Positions 49,150 to 61,012 of a DNA stretch of 64,000 nt are shown here, piece after piece. Position numbers and translations under genes: made by a program. The notes beneath the pieces were generated by a model. It saw only the letters and a program-made list of their open reading frames with translations. It did not search any database and was not told the origin of the DNA. Every line of letters starts with the position of its first letter. Within the stretch, counting starts at the first letter, position 1. The stretch is from Sitta carolinensis (taxonomy: Eukaryota; Chordata; Aves; Passeriformes; Sittidae), in the NCBI GenBank assembly GCA_032173965.1, contig CM063284.1:64850863-64914862 (forward strand), in the 5' to 3' direction.

Positions 49150-49992
49150 GTCTGCTTTGCAAACTTTTTACATAAAAGACAGAAAAGCACTTTCACTCCT
49201 GCTGGGTCTCAAAAATACCATCCTTCTGGCTATTTATTTATTTTAAGCGCTGTGCTGGGGACCTGAACACTTTGCAGAGCAGTTTAAGTGCAAATACATC
49301 TCAACTCTACAGGATGTTCTTTTGATTGTAGCTTTGTCTGATCTCTTCTGGATTGTCTATAATGTTGCCAGCTTTAACTGTGAGTTGGGAAATAGTTCAT
49401 GGCCTAATTAAAAGCCCAGCTTCTGGGCTCTGGGGACTGTGTGCTATTTAGTTTCCCTTTAGAGAAAGCATGCCTGCACAGATATAGGGAAAAGCCTGGA
49501 AGTGCCACATGAATGCACTCAAGAGCCTAGAAAGTCAGAACATAAGTTAAAAAGTATCTCAAAGTCTTTATAATGTTTTAAATAATGCCACTGAAGATTT
49601 GTGAAATGCCAGGGTTGGCAGGAGTGAGATTGCATAACACCCTAGAGGTTTAAGTGTTGATTGAAATCAAACAATTAACAATAAGAAACTATAATAAAAA
49701 TTAAAAACAGTAGAAAATAAATATTTGGCAAGAGATTGAAACAGTAAACATACTACTCTGAGTTTTGCATTTTTGAATTAAAATTGCTTGAATTACTCTA
49801 AATACTGTAAGAAAAGAAAACCAGAGCTTTAAAAGAATGAAGCTCTTGAGTTAGGTATCTCATTAGTTCAGGCTGATTTTCTGAGGCAACCAGATCTGTC
49901 TGTGACAGTAACAAAGTGCATTGCACTGGAAAACTGAGCCTTGTACTTAAGGGTGTCAGCACAGGCTCTAGTACCAGGGTTAGCCACTTGTT

Positions 49993-50022
49993 ACAAACAA
50001 ACAAAAAAACAAACAAACAAAC
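49993..50022. repeat. AAAC simple repeat
   Basis: Short tandem CAAA/AAAC units with one longer A run, a microsatellite. Confidence 0.9.
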
Positions 50023-50272
50023 ACACCTGTAGGTGGAAGTTAACTTTCTTCCCCAGTCACACAAGCTGTGCTCAGGTTATGTAGGCAAATATTTATCATT
50101 TGATAAGGGGTTATGATCTGCTGACCTTGGAATTAGTCTTGATTGCCAGTAAAGCAGAGTTCTTAAAAGCTGTTGTTATAAGCAGGGAGCCAAATTAGTC
50201 AAAAGTTTCCTGTGTAATTTATGTCAGGTTTCTCTGAGTTCAGTTGGGTTTTTTTAACTTTATGTTCTCCAG

Positions 50273-50439
50273 AGAGCCATGCTCTGGTGGTTGGTAGGAA
50301 CTACAGATCAGTCGGCAAGATCTACTCATCGGCTACAGCATCGGATATCCCTGTGCTGAATGCCTGGGACGGTGAAGGGGAAGTGGTGAAAAGGGTGCCC
50401 TGCAATTTTCTCACCCTGTGGACAAGACAAAAAGGATGA
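50273..50439 (+). other. Possible exon, open frame after a strong acceptor
   Basis: A strong acceptor, TTTTTTTAACTTTATGTTCTCCAG (a T run then ACTTTATGTTCTCCAG), ends at 50272. The following frame stays open for 55 codons to a stop at 50437-50439 and contains several CpGs (TCGGC, ATCGGC, ATCGGA, GACGG), unusual for this window. The peptide matches nothing I know. No consensus donor or poly(A) signal follows closely. A weak candidate for a coding or non-coding exon. Confidence 0.15.
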
Positions 50440-52819
50440 GGAGAGCAAATGATCAGACCATTGAATGAACAGACAATCAGACAGGCAATCATCGTTTGCT
50501 CCTAGTCTGCGTCTACTGCTATTCCCCTGAATTTGGGACTTTAGATTTATCGTAATGACACTGGTGCACCTACTATAGGTCAGAGTTTGCAGACTCCTGC
50601 ACAGGATCAAGCCATTAAACACTGGCTGCAGAATGCTCTTAGGCTGGGAGTGTGCTATGTTTTAGCGTGTGTGTGTCCTATGTGCCTGTGTGACCTAAAA
50701 TGCACGCAAAAACAATCAAGTAAAAAAAGAGAGGACGTCTGAAACCCAAGTTGCAAATAAAGACAGCTGCACTTTCTGTAAGTCACTCTCCTCATTACTC
50801 ACATGTACAGCATGCTCAGAAGCATTTCTCAACCTCAGAAGTTTTGTATATTCACTCTAGGAATGTAGTCATCATCTTCCTGGGTACACTCTTCCAGTTT
50901 TCCAGGAAGAAACCAATAGGAAACAGAGCAAGTGATCATATCTGATAAACCCAAAAGCTGCTGTAATGAACAATGCTGGGGTGTCAAAACTCTTCAGTGC
51001 CTGCCAAAAGATGGCCAGTGGCTAAGTAGAAATGGAGCTCTACCAGCAAGGAGATGAGCATTTGTCCTTCATACAGTGGAGCTTGTTCATGACTAAGCTT
51101 ACACATGTGAGTGAACCCAGAAGTCTTTTTTTTTTCTTTTTAAAAACTTGATTTGTCCACCTCTTCATTGTTTGCTTTATATAGCCTGGAGGACATGGTG
51201 TGCTGTGTCCAAACTGCATCCAACCCTTTAACCACAACTAGCTGTTAAAAAATAAAAATAAGCTCAGATCCATATGTTTGTTCACACTAGATGTATGCAT
51301 GCCAAGATTTTTTTGAAGTGAGTAATGCTTTGAAGAACCTTTGGTTTCCAGTTGTTTTAATGTATGCCACCTCTCTCTAATCCCCTTCCCAAACTTTGGG
51401 GTATCCACTCCTTAGATTCCTTAAAGCTCATAACTCCAGCACCTGGGGGTTATCATAGTCCAGTGGTGTCCAGATCTGTAGCACTTTCTCCTCAATATAT
51501 ACAGACTGCTGGTGAGGCTCCTTAAAATGTCAGTGCCACAAAGTACTAGAACTGGGATAAAAACAGATGTGAAAGAATCAGATAAGTTTTTCTGGATGTG
51601 AAGAGCCATACAGAAGGTCTTAGAGAAGGTGGATGTGAGGAGATATGTAAACAGTGCAGCAGATGTCAAGATATTTCCCTCCTGAGGGAATCCTACCTGC
51701 CAAACTGGTATGTGAAGTGCTGGTGCCTGGGACAGGTGCCTTCCTCTGCCTACCTCTTTCTCGTGGTAGGAGCTATTGGTGACCTTGCAATGACAACAGT
51801 GGGGCCCAGCTAAAGCACTGCAAACACACTCCTGTGCAAGCACTCTGTCCAAACCAAGTTTCAGCTCTGGATAGTGTTAATTCGTGTTGAGATTCAACAG
51901 GTGGAGAAAACTAGTGAAAGTGCTCGTAAGAGCAGTAGGAGCAGTAGTGCTCGTTGAGTCTATCAAATAATTTTATCCCTCAGAACCTTCTTCAAAGGTT
52001 AATTGTGTGTTCCCTTAACTTGTCTTCTTGAATTTTATTTATCTGCAAACAACACTGTACTTCAGGATGCCTGATTGTCTCCTTTCTGCTTGGAGGGAGA
52101 GTAGATTTTGCCTACCCTAGCAAAGTGTTTCCCTTTTTCTGAGGCCAGAAGATCTTCCCCTGTGAGGCAGAAGCAACAAATTGAACTGGACCAAGAGCAG
52201 ACTACTTAGTTTAGGACACTAAGCATTTCAAGCAATTTACCTACTCTGGAGCCCAGCCATGTCTTGGAAGGGGGTAAATTCTTTCTCAGGACCATGATCA
52301 TGGGGAAGGAGGGGGTGAACTAGAGCAAGAGCATGTCAAGGCTTTTCATCAGCTCCTTCAGGGGCTGGTTTCATGTCCTCCACACACTTTTCTGGGCGTC
52401 TATGCACCCTCTGCCCAGACTCCTGCCAGCAAAACACCAATGCCTTGAAGGATTTCACCTGTGTCTCCCATCTTCCTCTTCCAACACCTGCTGGATGCTT
52501 CCTCCTTCCCTCTCATGAGTATACCACATCTTAAATGCAAAGTCCTCCAAGACCTCACCATACTGATAAAGTCAAACCTGAATTTAAGGCACACTTTGCA
52601 GAATCACATTGTTCACAGCCCTGTTGCATGGGCCCGCCTCCGGACAGGCTGGCACTAATGCAATTTAAAGGATCAGGAGTTAGGAGAGAATGGACCCTTA
52701 AATATAGGCTGCTTAATTAAGAATTAATGGCTGCTTCCCAGAACTTTCCTATTTAGCTGGCAGGGGCAGTGATTGCCCTTTATCACTGCTCTACTCCTCT
52801 CTATGGGTTGAGCACATCC
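50440..52819. other. Unique non-coding DNA
   Basis: No repeat family is recognised. A 143-codon minus frame at 51421-51852 shows no domain. There is a small duplication of AGCAGTAGGAGCAGTAG type at about 51930-51948. Confidence 0.5.
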
Positions 52820-53300
52820 ATTGTGTGGCTCGTGCCACTCCCGCTTCAAGGAGGCAGCTGGGCTGCTGTGGGAAGTGCCCAGAGCAATGTCCCAGGTCCC
52901 CGACAGGCCCTCCTGATTTCCCCCTGGCTCTTTTGTTGGCTTTGCACGGCGGCAGGCGGCCGCGCGTGCTGCGTGACTTTCTACATGCCGAGGGATACTT
53001 CAGATGACATGATGGACATTCCTCCTTTGAACCCAGCCCGAGCCCATGCCAGAAAGGCCCATGATAGATTCCTTGTGCCATCCTGCAAAACAGGCTGAAT
53101 TATAGCACCTTTTAACCACAGCCCAGGGTAAACAATACAGCCTGTACCACGGCTCATAAACAGTCTTCATTATTACAAAGGGCATTTCAAACGCGGTGTG
53201 CTACGGCTTGACCTTAAAAGCTATAGACAATCTAGCAGAGCACAGACGGTTTCATAAAGTACAATCACTTCCTGCAATTCTTGGGGCAGTGCAGCCGGAG
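52820..53300. promoter_or_regulatory. CpG-elevated block with a NotI site
   Basis: I count about 19 CpGs here, seven of them within 52946-52974 around GCGGCCGC (52956-52963). The block is repeat-free. The sequence on to about 54330 is also unique, with another CpG cluster at 54265-54295. Such patches in CpG-poor avian DNA are often enhancers, orphan islands or first exons. No initiator or exon can be assigned. The 109-codon frame at 52769-53098 has no domain. Confidence 0.3.
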
Positions 53301-55047
53301 CCGTGCAAATCCTGTTTTCCCTGCATTGTTTCCTGCATGTGAATATCATCAGCCAAATGGTGCTTGTAACCATGGCACTCGTTAAACAGGAGCAGGGAGA
53401 CTTGTGATAAAGCCATCCAGGACTCCAAGGATTTGCATGGGGCCAGCAACCTTGGCTGGACAAGGCAGAGTTGCCAGAATTCACTTCAGGAGATCAAACA
53501 AGCAAAATATGCAAAAGAGAGTGCTTTAAGAACAGCTACTGGGTAAAACTGAAGTCAGACCCAGATTCTGGTCAGCCAGGCTGTTGGGAGCACAGAGATC
53601 CCCTCCCTGCTCAGTGGGAGCACTGGCTATCTTTGAAGAAAGCCTTTGCTCCTGCCTGAGGGTCCACATGCCTGCAAGAACATAGAGATACTCACAACAT
53701 CCGTACAAGGCAAGAGCAGATCTGTAGGAGGTGCAGAGGTCAGGGAGGATCACAACTCTTTCCACCTTAGTCACCTCTCCATTTCCCTGCATATAGGGAA
53801 AAAGAACCCCATTGGATAGAAGTACTTTTGCAGAAGGTGTAACTGGAGGTAGACCCTTGGCAGTATAATAGGTTTATGCTCTGGATGAGATTATTAATGG
53901 CTCTCTGATTTATTTAATATCTGTGGAGGGGTTTCATGTTTCCAGACGACACCGAGACAGTACCTGCCTGGTGTATTCATGACTGCCAAGCACTTCAAAT
54001 ATTACATTTTTACAGAGAATTCCATGTAAGTGAGCACACGCAATTACACTTTTGACAAACAAAAAGTTAATGGCCTGCCCAGCAGGCATCTGGCCATCAT
54101 CAGACTCCTCAGTGCTTTGCAGTCTTTGCCACATTTGGGAACCAAAGCGTCAGCAATACCCTGCTTCATACTTGAAGGTACCTGATCAACAAGATGCTGG
54201 AGGTGTAATTTCCCCATAAAAGGTTTAATTTAAGACTCCAGTATCCCATAATGAAACCAATAGCGCCGAGCCTGACCTCGGTGTACAAGGCAGCGCCCAC
54301 AGAGACAGAAGCAGGCAGAGGTTACTGCAAATCTTAAGGCAAGTAAAGGCTTGATCATGGGGAAACTTTAGATGAGTAATTAATCAAAGAGGGCTGGACA
54401 CAGTTCATTGTGTTCTTCAAATACTATGGAAAAAAGCCTGTTTCCAAGTAAGGAGGGTGCTTGTCTGGGGCAGCAGTGCATACTTTAATCCTGGTGCTAT
54501 TGAGCAGGCAATAACTGAATTCAGGCTTTAAAATGTAAAGCAAGGGGATGATGATGGTCACAAAATGAATCTTTTCACATTCTTGAAAAGAGTAAAAACC
54601 ACAAAATGGACACCTGTAGAAATATAAGACAGGTCTCAGAGGAAGAAATTCTGGGGGACAGTATACAAGTCTACATTTGGATAGACACACAGCAGTCTGA
54701 GTTGCAGAGAAGTGCAGGTATAGCTGAAGAGAACAGGACAGCACCAGCACCTTGTGGAAGAAAACCAAAGGTTATCAAGGAAGTTAATGTAGAAGAGGAA
54801 GCACAGACTTGTGCTGGTGAATGAACACAGAGGAATAGCACAAGCATGTAAATACAAAATGAACAGCAACTAGCAAGTGGTATGAAAGCCTCCCAGATAC
54901 CCAGGAGCAACCAGACAACACAGAAAAACCCATAATTTATTGGATAAAGAGGAGAAACAATGGCTGAAAGAAAGAAGGCTGTTCAAATCTTTGTAAAATA
55001 GTTAGTCAACTGTGAAATTAATTTAGCAGATAATAAAAGACAAAGCC
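53301..55047. other. Unique non-coding DNA
   Basis: No transposon is clearly seen before about 54900. From there the sequence may be the start of the ancient CR1 copy downstream, but it is too diverged to assign. The open frame at 54424-54768 (minus) has no domain. Confidence 0.45.
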
Positions 55048-55070
55048 AAAAAAAAAAAAAAAAAAAAAAA
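55048..55070. repeat. Poly-A run (23 bases)
   Basis: An uninterrupted A run just upstream of, or inside, the ancient CR1 fragment. Confidence 0.95.
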
Positions 55071-55645
55071 GGATTGCCCAAACAAGTTTTAGAAAGATAA
55101 TGTTTTCAAGTCTAAGAGGTCTGATGAAACTCACACTAGTGTAATTAAGGAACTCATCAGAGCAATTAGTATATTATCTGCAAGAATTCTAGGTTTAAAG
55201 GGGATGTCCCAGAGGGCTGGAAAATGACAGAGAGAGGACTTGTCTTATAGAAAGGAAAAAGGAAGAGCTAGGAAATTCAAAACTAATCTGCCTAACTTTG
55301 ATAAAGGGAAAGATAATAGAATGAATAAATAAATAACTGAGTTATAACCCCAAGAGAACAATATGTTGACAAATATCAGCCAGTGCGAGTTTTTGAATAT
55401 TTTTTAATTTTTAATAACATGGCATGTCAGACGAATTTACTTGGTAAGTAGCCCAGTAATTAAAAAGAGGCAGGATGCCATATTCCAACACAATGTTCTG
55501 AGAAGTAAAAGAGGAAAATATGATCTTGGTGAAATCACATTCACCATTCATTGGACATGCTACCATGTCAAAAACTGCACTTTGAGACTAGGTGTCAATC
55601 ATTCACCGTGAGGGCAGGATGACATTTCAGGAAGTCCTTCCCTTC
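55071..55645 (+). mobile_element. Ancient CR1/L3-like LINE, reverse-transcriptase region
   Basis: A sense-oriented, highly diverged copy that follows the old CR1/L3 polymerase gene for about 570 bases. Landmarks in order: GGTCTGATGAAACTCACAC, GTCCCAGAGGGCTGGAAAAT, CTGCCTAACTTTGATAAAGG, ACAAATATCAGCCAGTGCGA, CATGGCATGTCAGACGAATT, AGAGGAAAATATGATCTTGG and AACTGCACTTTGAGACTAGG. These correspond to the N-terminal and palm parts of the polymerase, before the catalytic FxDD box. Stops and indels are present throughout, so it is long dead. Similar old copies are shared across amniotes. The assignment rests on colinear blocks seen by eye. Confidence 0.75.
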
Positions 55646-56389
55646 ATTTATCCTAGTCTCTTCTCTCTTCACCTTATTCAGCAGAGGCTGGGACTGACAG
55701 TGAGCTCAGCTCTTACAGCACTAGCTGTAAAGCTAGAGGATGATCCAAACTGAGGAAGGAGTTCAAATCTGTAGCTTGAAAATCTACAAAGGTGAGGTAT
55801 TTTTGAATGCCAAATAAAGTAGACTGAATAAGCAAAGAAGTGGCAGCACACCAAGAAGTGATCATGGCAATGCCAAGGACCAGAGTTTTGTGTGCACATA
55901 GAAAAGATGAATATTTTTTTCAAGGTGTATCAGTAAGAGTACTGGATGTGAAACACAAGGAAGGAGGCTTGCTCTTTGTGTATTAAAAAAAAAAAAAAAA
56001 AATGTAAGAGAAAAATTAAAGACACTGGTAGGACATCAGCTTGGCTCCCTGCTTGAAATGAGATCAATTCCCTAGTGAGTTCAGAAGGGAGAAATAGGGA
56101 TGATACGTGATGTGAAAAACACATTAACCAAACAAAGGTTGGAGAAACCATCTTTGTTCAGTACAGAAACTGGATTGGGGGAGAACAAGAGAGATGCTGT
56201 CAGTCCTGTAGCATGCAAGAAGGATGTTACAGGAAAAAAAGAGCTTAGTTGTTCTCTGTGTTGAGGAAAGTTTTGTTTGTTTTACACAAAGATATTTTGA
56301 GCTACCAGCCTGGGGGAAAAGGAAAAAAAAAATCCCAGCAGTTGAAAAGAAAAACCCAAACCCAAAATAAAACTCAAAACTTTCTCATT
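55646..56389. other. Unique non-coding DNA with A-rich pieces
   Basis: It contains an 18-base A run at 55985-56002 and an A-rich stretch with AAACCC units at about 56313-56372. Nothing else is supported. Confidence 0.5.
55985..56002. repeat. Poly-A run (18 bases)
   Basis: An uninterrupted A run. Confidence 0.95.
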
Positions 56390-56530
56390 TGAAGGATAGT
56401 TGGAACAAGGTACCAGAGGAGGCTGTGCAAACTCTGTCATTGGAGGACTGTTAGTGAAACAGCTGTCAGGGTTGCTGTAGATCATCTCTTGAGGTCCTTT
56501 CCAGCTCTGCTTTTGTATGATCTTGCAGAG
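56390..56530 (+). mobile_element. CR1 LINE 3' tail, sense orientation
   Basis: Sense CR1 3' end: TGGAACAAGGTACCAGAGGA, GGCTGTGCAAACTCTGTCAT and TTGGAGGACTG, then GTAGATCATCTCTTGAGGTC and CTTTCCAGCTCTGCTTTTGT, ending in ATGATCTTG. These match the end of ORF2 and the short 3' UTR of CR1. About 140 bases survive, with an internal gap between the TTGGAGGACTG block and the AGCTGTCAGGGTTGC block. Confidence 0.88.
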
Positions 56531-57364
56531 TAATTAAGCCTCTGTTTAACATTATGCACATAAATGACTTGAAAAATAGGCAGTGTTCCAACGTGAGCAC
56601 ATGTTTAATTGCTTTGCTGGTCTGAGGCCCAAGGTATTTCTGGAAGGTGTTAATTTATTCCAAAAATTCTCGCTAACAACTATTCCCCTATGCACACTGA
56701 CACCTGCAAAAAAATAAAAGCACTATTCTTCTGTTTCCAAGCTGCTGCATTCCTTTCAAACCATCCTGCCCTCCTCTGATAATACTAAAAAAAAAAAAAA
56801 AATAAAAGATTCTCTGTTTGCAACCTTATTTACTGGGCAAAATTATTTCCTCATGTGCTGTAGTTACAAGAGGAACATGAAGTCACTGAAACAATGAGAT
56901 TAATTATATCAATAAAACATTAGGGATGAAAAAGACATACATGAATGTATTTACAATTCACTCAAAACCATATATAATACATACAGACATCACACACACT
57001 AACAGACTCCCCTGAGCTTTGAATGGCTGGAAAATCTCACCTTACAGCAGCCGGACCATCACGTTTAGTTCCTAGTTTAACCTAGTGTCTGTGTTTAACC
57101 TTACTGTGCCTTGTCTCTGAGGCAGCTGGCATATGGTGCCTCCACTGCCACAAACACAAAAACAGTTCATTAAGCACAGTTAAAAGATCTTTGGGGATCT
57201 GAGACATAGTGAGATTTAATTGACTTTCCCAAATCTAGATAACCTCTTCCTAGGCCTATAGAGCCAAACCCCATCAGCACACAGCTGGTGACTGCATGGG
57301 GAGGTTGGGGATGCCAAGTGCAGCTCAAACACCAACAAATACTCATTTTTTTCTGTTGGTGGGG

Positions 57365-57387
57365 TTTGTGTGTGCTTGTGTGTGTGT
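57365..57387. repeat. TG microsatellite, imperfect
   Basis: Short TG runs interrupted by one C, followed by TACA. Confidence 0.85.
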
Positions 57388-58248
57388 ACAATGAATTGTT
57401 CAGGAGTATCAAAGTATCAGTCATGATTCTGGTCTTCCCAGTCTGTGTGAGGTGTGCAAATACACAACAAAGGAAGGACCTCTACCTAAAGCTTTCCAAG
57501 CTGAGTGCTAGATGAAATACCAGAATTGGATGAAAGGAAGGCAAGGAGTAACCAAAGGAAACTGTAAGGCTGCTTGCATTATTACCTGGGAATTGCTGTT
57601 GCTTACAGAGCTGAATTTTAGCTCTTGAGAGGCTGCTTGTGGAATGGGATGAGAAATGGCCATCCTTGCCTAAAGATTTTGATGGGAAAGGGAATTGCCA
57701 GGAAAGTCAATCAATTGGACGCTAATGTTGTAGGCAAGAAGCCTTGTTTCAACCCTTCACTGCAAAGCTGGCAGTGAAGGGACTTAAATCAGGTGCTACA
57801 ACAGACCAGAAGATGCAGCTGGATCTGGCAGGGCTTGAGCATTCCAGAAAACCCCAACAATAGAGGCGGAGGTGATAGACTGGGGGGAGATTTTCAACTC
57901 AGCCACACTCACAACTGGTAAGTTTCTTCCAGACCCAGATCCGTCAGAGATCCTGCCTGCCCTGCATTACTTTGGCCACCAGAGATGATGGTGGATGTCA
58001 ACAGCCCCTCACTGGGCCAGGTCCTTGCCTTGTTTTTCCCCCTTTCAATGGGAATTTGGGAAAAGGAAAGGGAAATATTTATTGTAAAGAGGGTCCCTTT
58101 CCAACTGCAAGCTAGCTCCTGTGAAAAACTTGATGGCCAGGAGTGGTAGATTCTTTATTTCCTTGATAGAACCAAAAATTACCATTTTTCTTGAGAACAT
58201 TTTAACAGCACCACTAAATTCTTGTGTTTGAGTTCCATTTCTAAGAAA

Positions 58249-58268
58249 CTTTTAACTGGAGTTAAAAG
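58249..58268. repeat. Perfect inverted repeat, 9-base arms, 2-base centre
   Basis: CTTTTAACT and AGTTAAAAG flank a central GG. Confidence 0.88.
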
Positions 58269-59897
58269 ATTTTTTTTTCCTGGCTTCTTGCTGATATGAT
58301 GAAATATAAGGATGTTTTTTAGCAGTTGCCCTTTCACTGTGAACTTTCAGATATGCAGCTTCACTAATGAGATTTCTCTTTGTGAAGCTGTAGTGTTTTA
58401 ATTTTGATAAAATGAAACCCCCATCATTAATTTTAAATCTGCAGAGCATATGAATGACCATTTTCCTAAAAATACACATTTCTGTCAAGTCATTCATTTT
58501 TTATTTTGAGATACTTATGTTTTCCAGCTTTCCTGCTGACACATAAATTGGTATTTTCCCAGCAGCTCCCCTCTGAACAAAATTTCTCATGTACCATTCA
58601 GTCAGGCAGTTTCAGTTCGTAAGGTCTAATCCTTTAATTGTTTCATGGATGAAAGTTCCAATAACACGCGATTAAATCTCTGGCACATATTAGTTATTAT
58701 TTCCTTATCAGTAATATTTACTATTTACTCTAGAGCAAATACACTCCCAGAGCACCCAGGCTACAATACACGAACCCATTGAAGGTTGTCTTGCAGATCA
58801 CTTGCTAACTTTGACTCTGAAAGGCCCACTAAACCTTGGGAAAACCTCAAAATTATCTCCCTGATGAACCCTGCTTGTCCACGAGTTTTCAAGAAAAGGT
58901 TGTCTGCTTGAAGCTCATTATTAATCCACTGCAAGATTGGGAGAAATTTAAAATTCACAGGCACAGCACTACTTACAGGGAAGCTGAACATCAAAATATT
59001 CTTAGTATACTTTTGAAATTCTGATTATTTTTTCCCCTACTGGAAAAAAAATAAGCAATTTCAAGAGCACCAGATCTGCTGTGATTCTTTGCGTGGTGGA
59101 GAACAGGCAAAAAGAATGTTATAACTGGAGATGGCAAGGGAGATTAAGAAAAGGAGGGGGTGTTTTCTTGGAAAAGGCAGTAGATTAAAACCAAGGCTTT
59201 CCTTAGGGACCTATTGTTTTTTGCTTGCTTTTGATGAAGAACACAGAAAGCATTTTTTTTCCTTGGGTGCAGTAAAGAACCTCGAGCCTAGGGAGGCACA
59301 CCCTAGGATGGTGAGTGGGCTGGTGGAAGGAGTGCTCTTCCTCTTCTAGATTAATGACCACTTCTCAAGTGGAGTCTGAGCTGTTGGCTATTGTGCAGTG
59401 TGTACTTCTCTTTTTTTCCTTTCTTTCCCCATATTATTATTTTTATTTTATTTTTGGCAAAAGCAATTGAGAGAGTCTTGGTTTTATTGCACTTTGACAC
59501 TAGTGTCAACACCTTGAAATATTTCACTAAATGGAATCCTTGCTGCTTGCCCAGCCCTATAATCAACACTCCAAGGTTTTCTCAGACTTTCTTACCAGAA
59601 AGTCTGGAAATCCTTAGGATAAGTGATGAGCTAAGATACACGTGCTCGCAGAGGAAAGTTGGCACATAGTACTTCAAACCCCGGTTTTGTGGGTAAGCAA
59701 CTTTTCAGGCAGTGAAGCTGAGAGTGCCTGGTGAATCCATGCTCCTAGAGGACCTGTCCTGGTTGACTTTCTGTGACTTCAGTCCAGTAACTGTTTAAGC
59801 AAACAGCAACCTTGCACCACAGGGCATATGGGAGAGGTAACTGAGTGAGTGTGGTAAGTGAGGGGCAGTGAGGGCAGGGAAATTCTATGTGCATTTA

Positions 59898-61012
59898 TAC
59901 AATCATAGAATCATTTAAGTTGGAGAAGACCTCTAGGATCATTTAGTCCAACAACATCACTGCCAAGCCCACCACTAAACCATGTCCCCAAGTGCCAGAT
60001 CTACATGCCCTTTACATTCATCCAGGGATGGGGACTCCCTCACTTCCTCAGGCAGTCTGTTCCAATGCTGGACTATCCTTTCAATGAAGAAATTTTTCAT
60101 AACATTGAATCTAAACCTCCCCAGTTGTGACTTGAAACCATTTCTGGTCCTTTCGCATGTTACGTAGGAGAAGAGACCAACCCCCACCTGGCTACACCCT
60201 CCTTTTCTCCAGGCAAAACATCCCCAGCTCCCTCAGCTGCTTCTCACAGGATTCATGCTCCAGACCCTTCTCCAGCTTTGTTGCCTTTCTCTGGAAATGC
60301 TCCAGCCCCTCAATGTCTTTCTTGTGGTGAGGGGTCCAAAACTGAACACAGCACTTGAGGTGTGGCCTCGCTAGTGTTGAGTACTAGCGAGGAGGATGAT
60401 TGTTGTCCCGGCCCAGGTGGCCACACGGTCCTGATACAGGCCAGGAGGCCACTGGCCTTCCTGGCCACCTGGGTACATGCTGGCTTCTGTTCAGCCACTG
60501 TTCACCTGCACCCCCTAGTCCTTTTCCTCCTGGAAGTTTTCCAGACGCTCTGCTCAAGACTCGAGTGCAGGGGGGACTGTTGTGACCTTACTGAGTATCA
60601 TACCATTGGTCTTGACCCATCAACCCAAACCTGTCCAGATCCTTCTATAGAGCCTTCCTGCCCTCCATCAGATCAACACTCCTGCCTGACTTGGTGTCAT
60701 CTGTGAACTGACTGAGGGTGCACCTGATCCCCTAAGCCAGATCATTGTTAAATGTACTAAACAGGGCTGCTCCCACACTGAATCTTGGGGGATATCACTT
60801 GTGATCAGCCACCAGCTGGATGTAATTCCATTCACCACCACCCTCTGGGCCCAGCCATCCACCCAGTTTTCTACCCAGAGAACAGTACATCCATCTAAGC
60901 CACCAACATCCAGAGCCTCCAGGAGAATGTTTTGGGAAACTTTGTCAGAGAATAAATTCCAGGTAGACAATTTCCACAGCTCTTCACTCATCTGCTAAGG
61001 TTAATGGTTGTT
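59898..61012 (-). mobile_element. CR1 LINE, longest copy, reverse-transcriptase C-terminal half plus 3' end
   Basis: About 1.1 kb, 5'-truncated. The plus strand opens with ACAATCATAGAATCATTTAA, the complement of an ATTCTATG-type tail, then antisense 3' UTR and ORF2. The minus-strand frame at 59975-60187 is the polymerase C-terminus (GVGLFSYVTCERTRNGFKS and later VQHWNRLPEEV). The frame at 60668-60991 covers the palm (LDGCTVLWVENWVDGWAQR, and SDIPQDSVW where CR1 has a PQGS motif). The catalytic FxDD box survives as FTDD at 60696-60707, frameshifted from that reading frame. Frameshifts and stops make it inactive. An unusual inverted repeat at 60366-60392 interrupts the normal CR1 sequence. Confidence 0.96.
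60366..60392. repeat. Perfect inverted repeat inside CR1, 10-base arms
   Basis: CCTCGCTAGT and ACTAGCGAGG flank a 7-base loop. Typical CR1 has a caccagtgctgagtagagg-like run here, so the left arm and loop look ancestral and the right arm new. Confidence 0.9.

Larger units (their letters stand above)
46611..50272. other. Unique non-coding DNA with low-complexity tracts
   Basis: No transposon is recognised. Low-complexity pieces are an A/C-rich tract at 48590-48712, a T-rich tract at 49085-49149 and AAAC repeats at 49993-50022. The 142-codon frame at 47328-47756 (minus) shows no domain. The stretch 49230-49480 is unique and might be conserved. Confidence 0.5.
56531..59897. other. Unique non-coding DNA
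   Basis: No transposon is recognised. It contains a 16-base A run at 56787-56802, a TG-rich tract at 57365-57387, a perfect U1-like donor CTG|GTAAGT cut after 57917, and an inverted repeat with 9-base arms at 58249-58268 (CTTTTAACT / AGTTAAAAG). Open frames are short. Confidence 0.5.
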
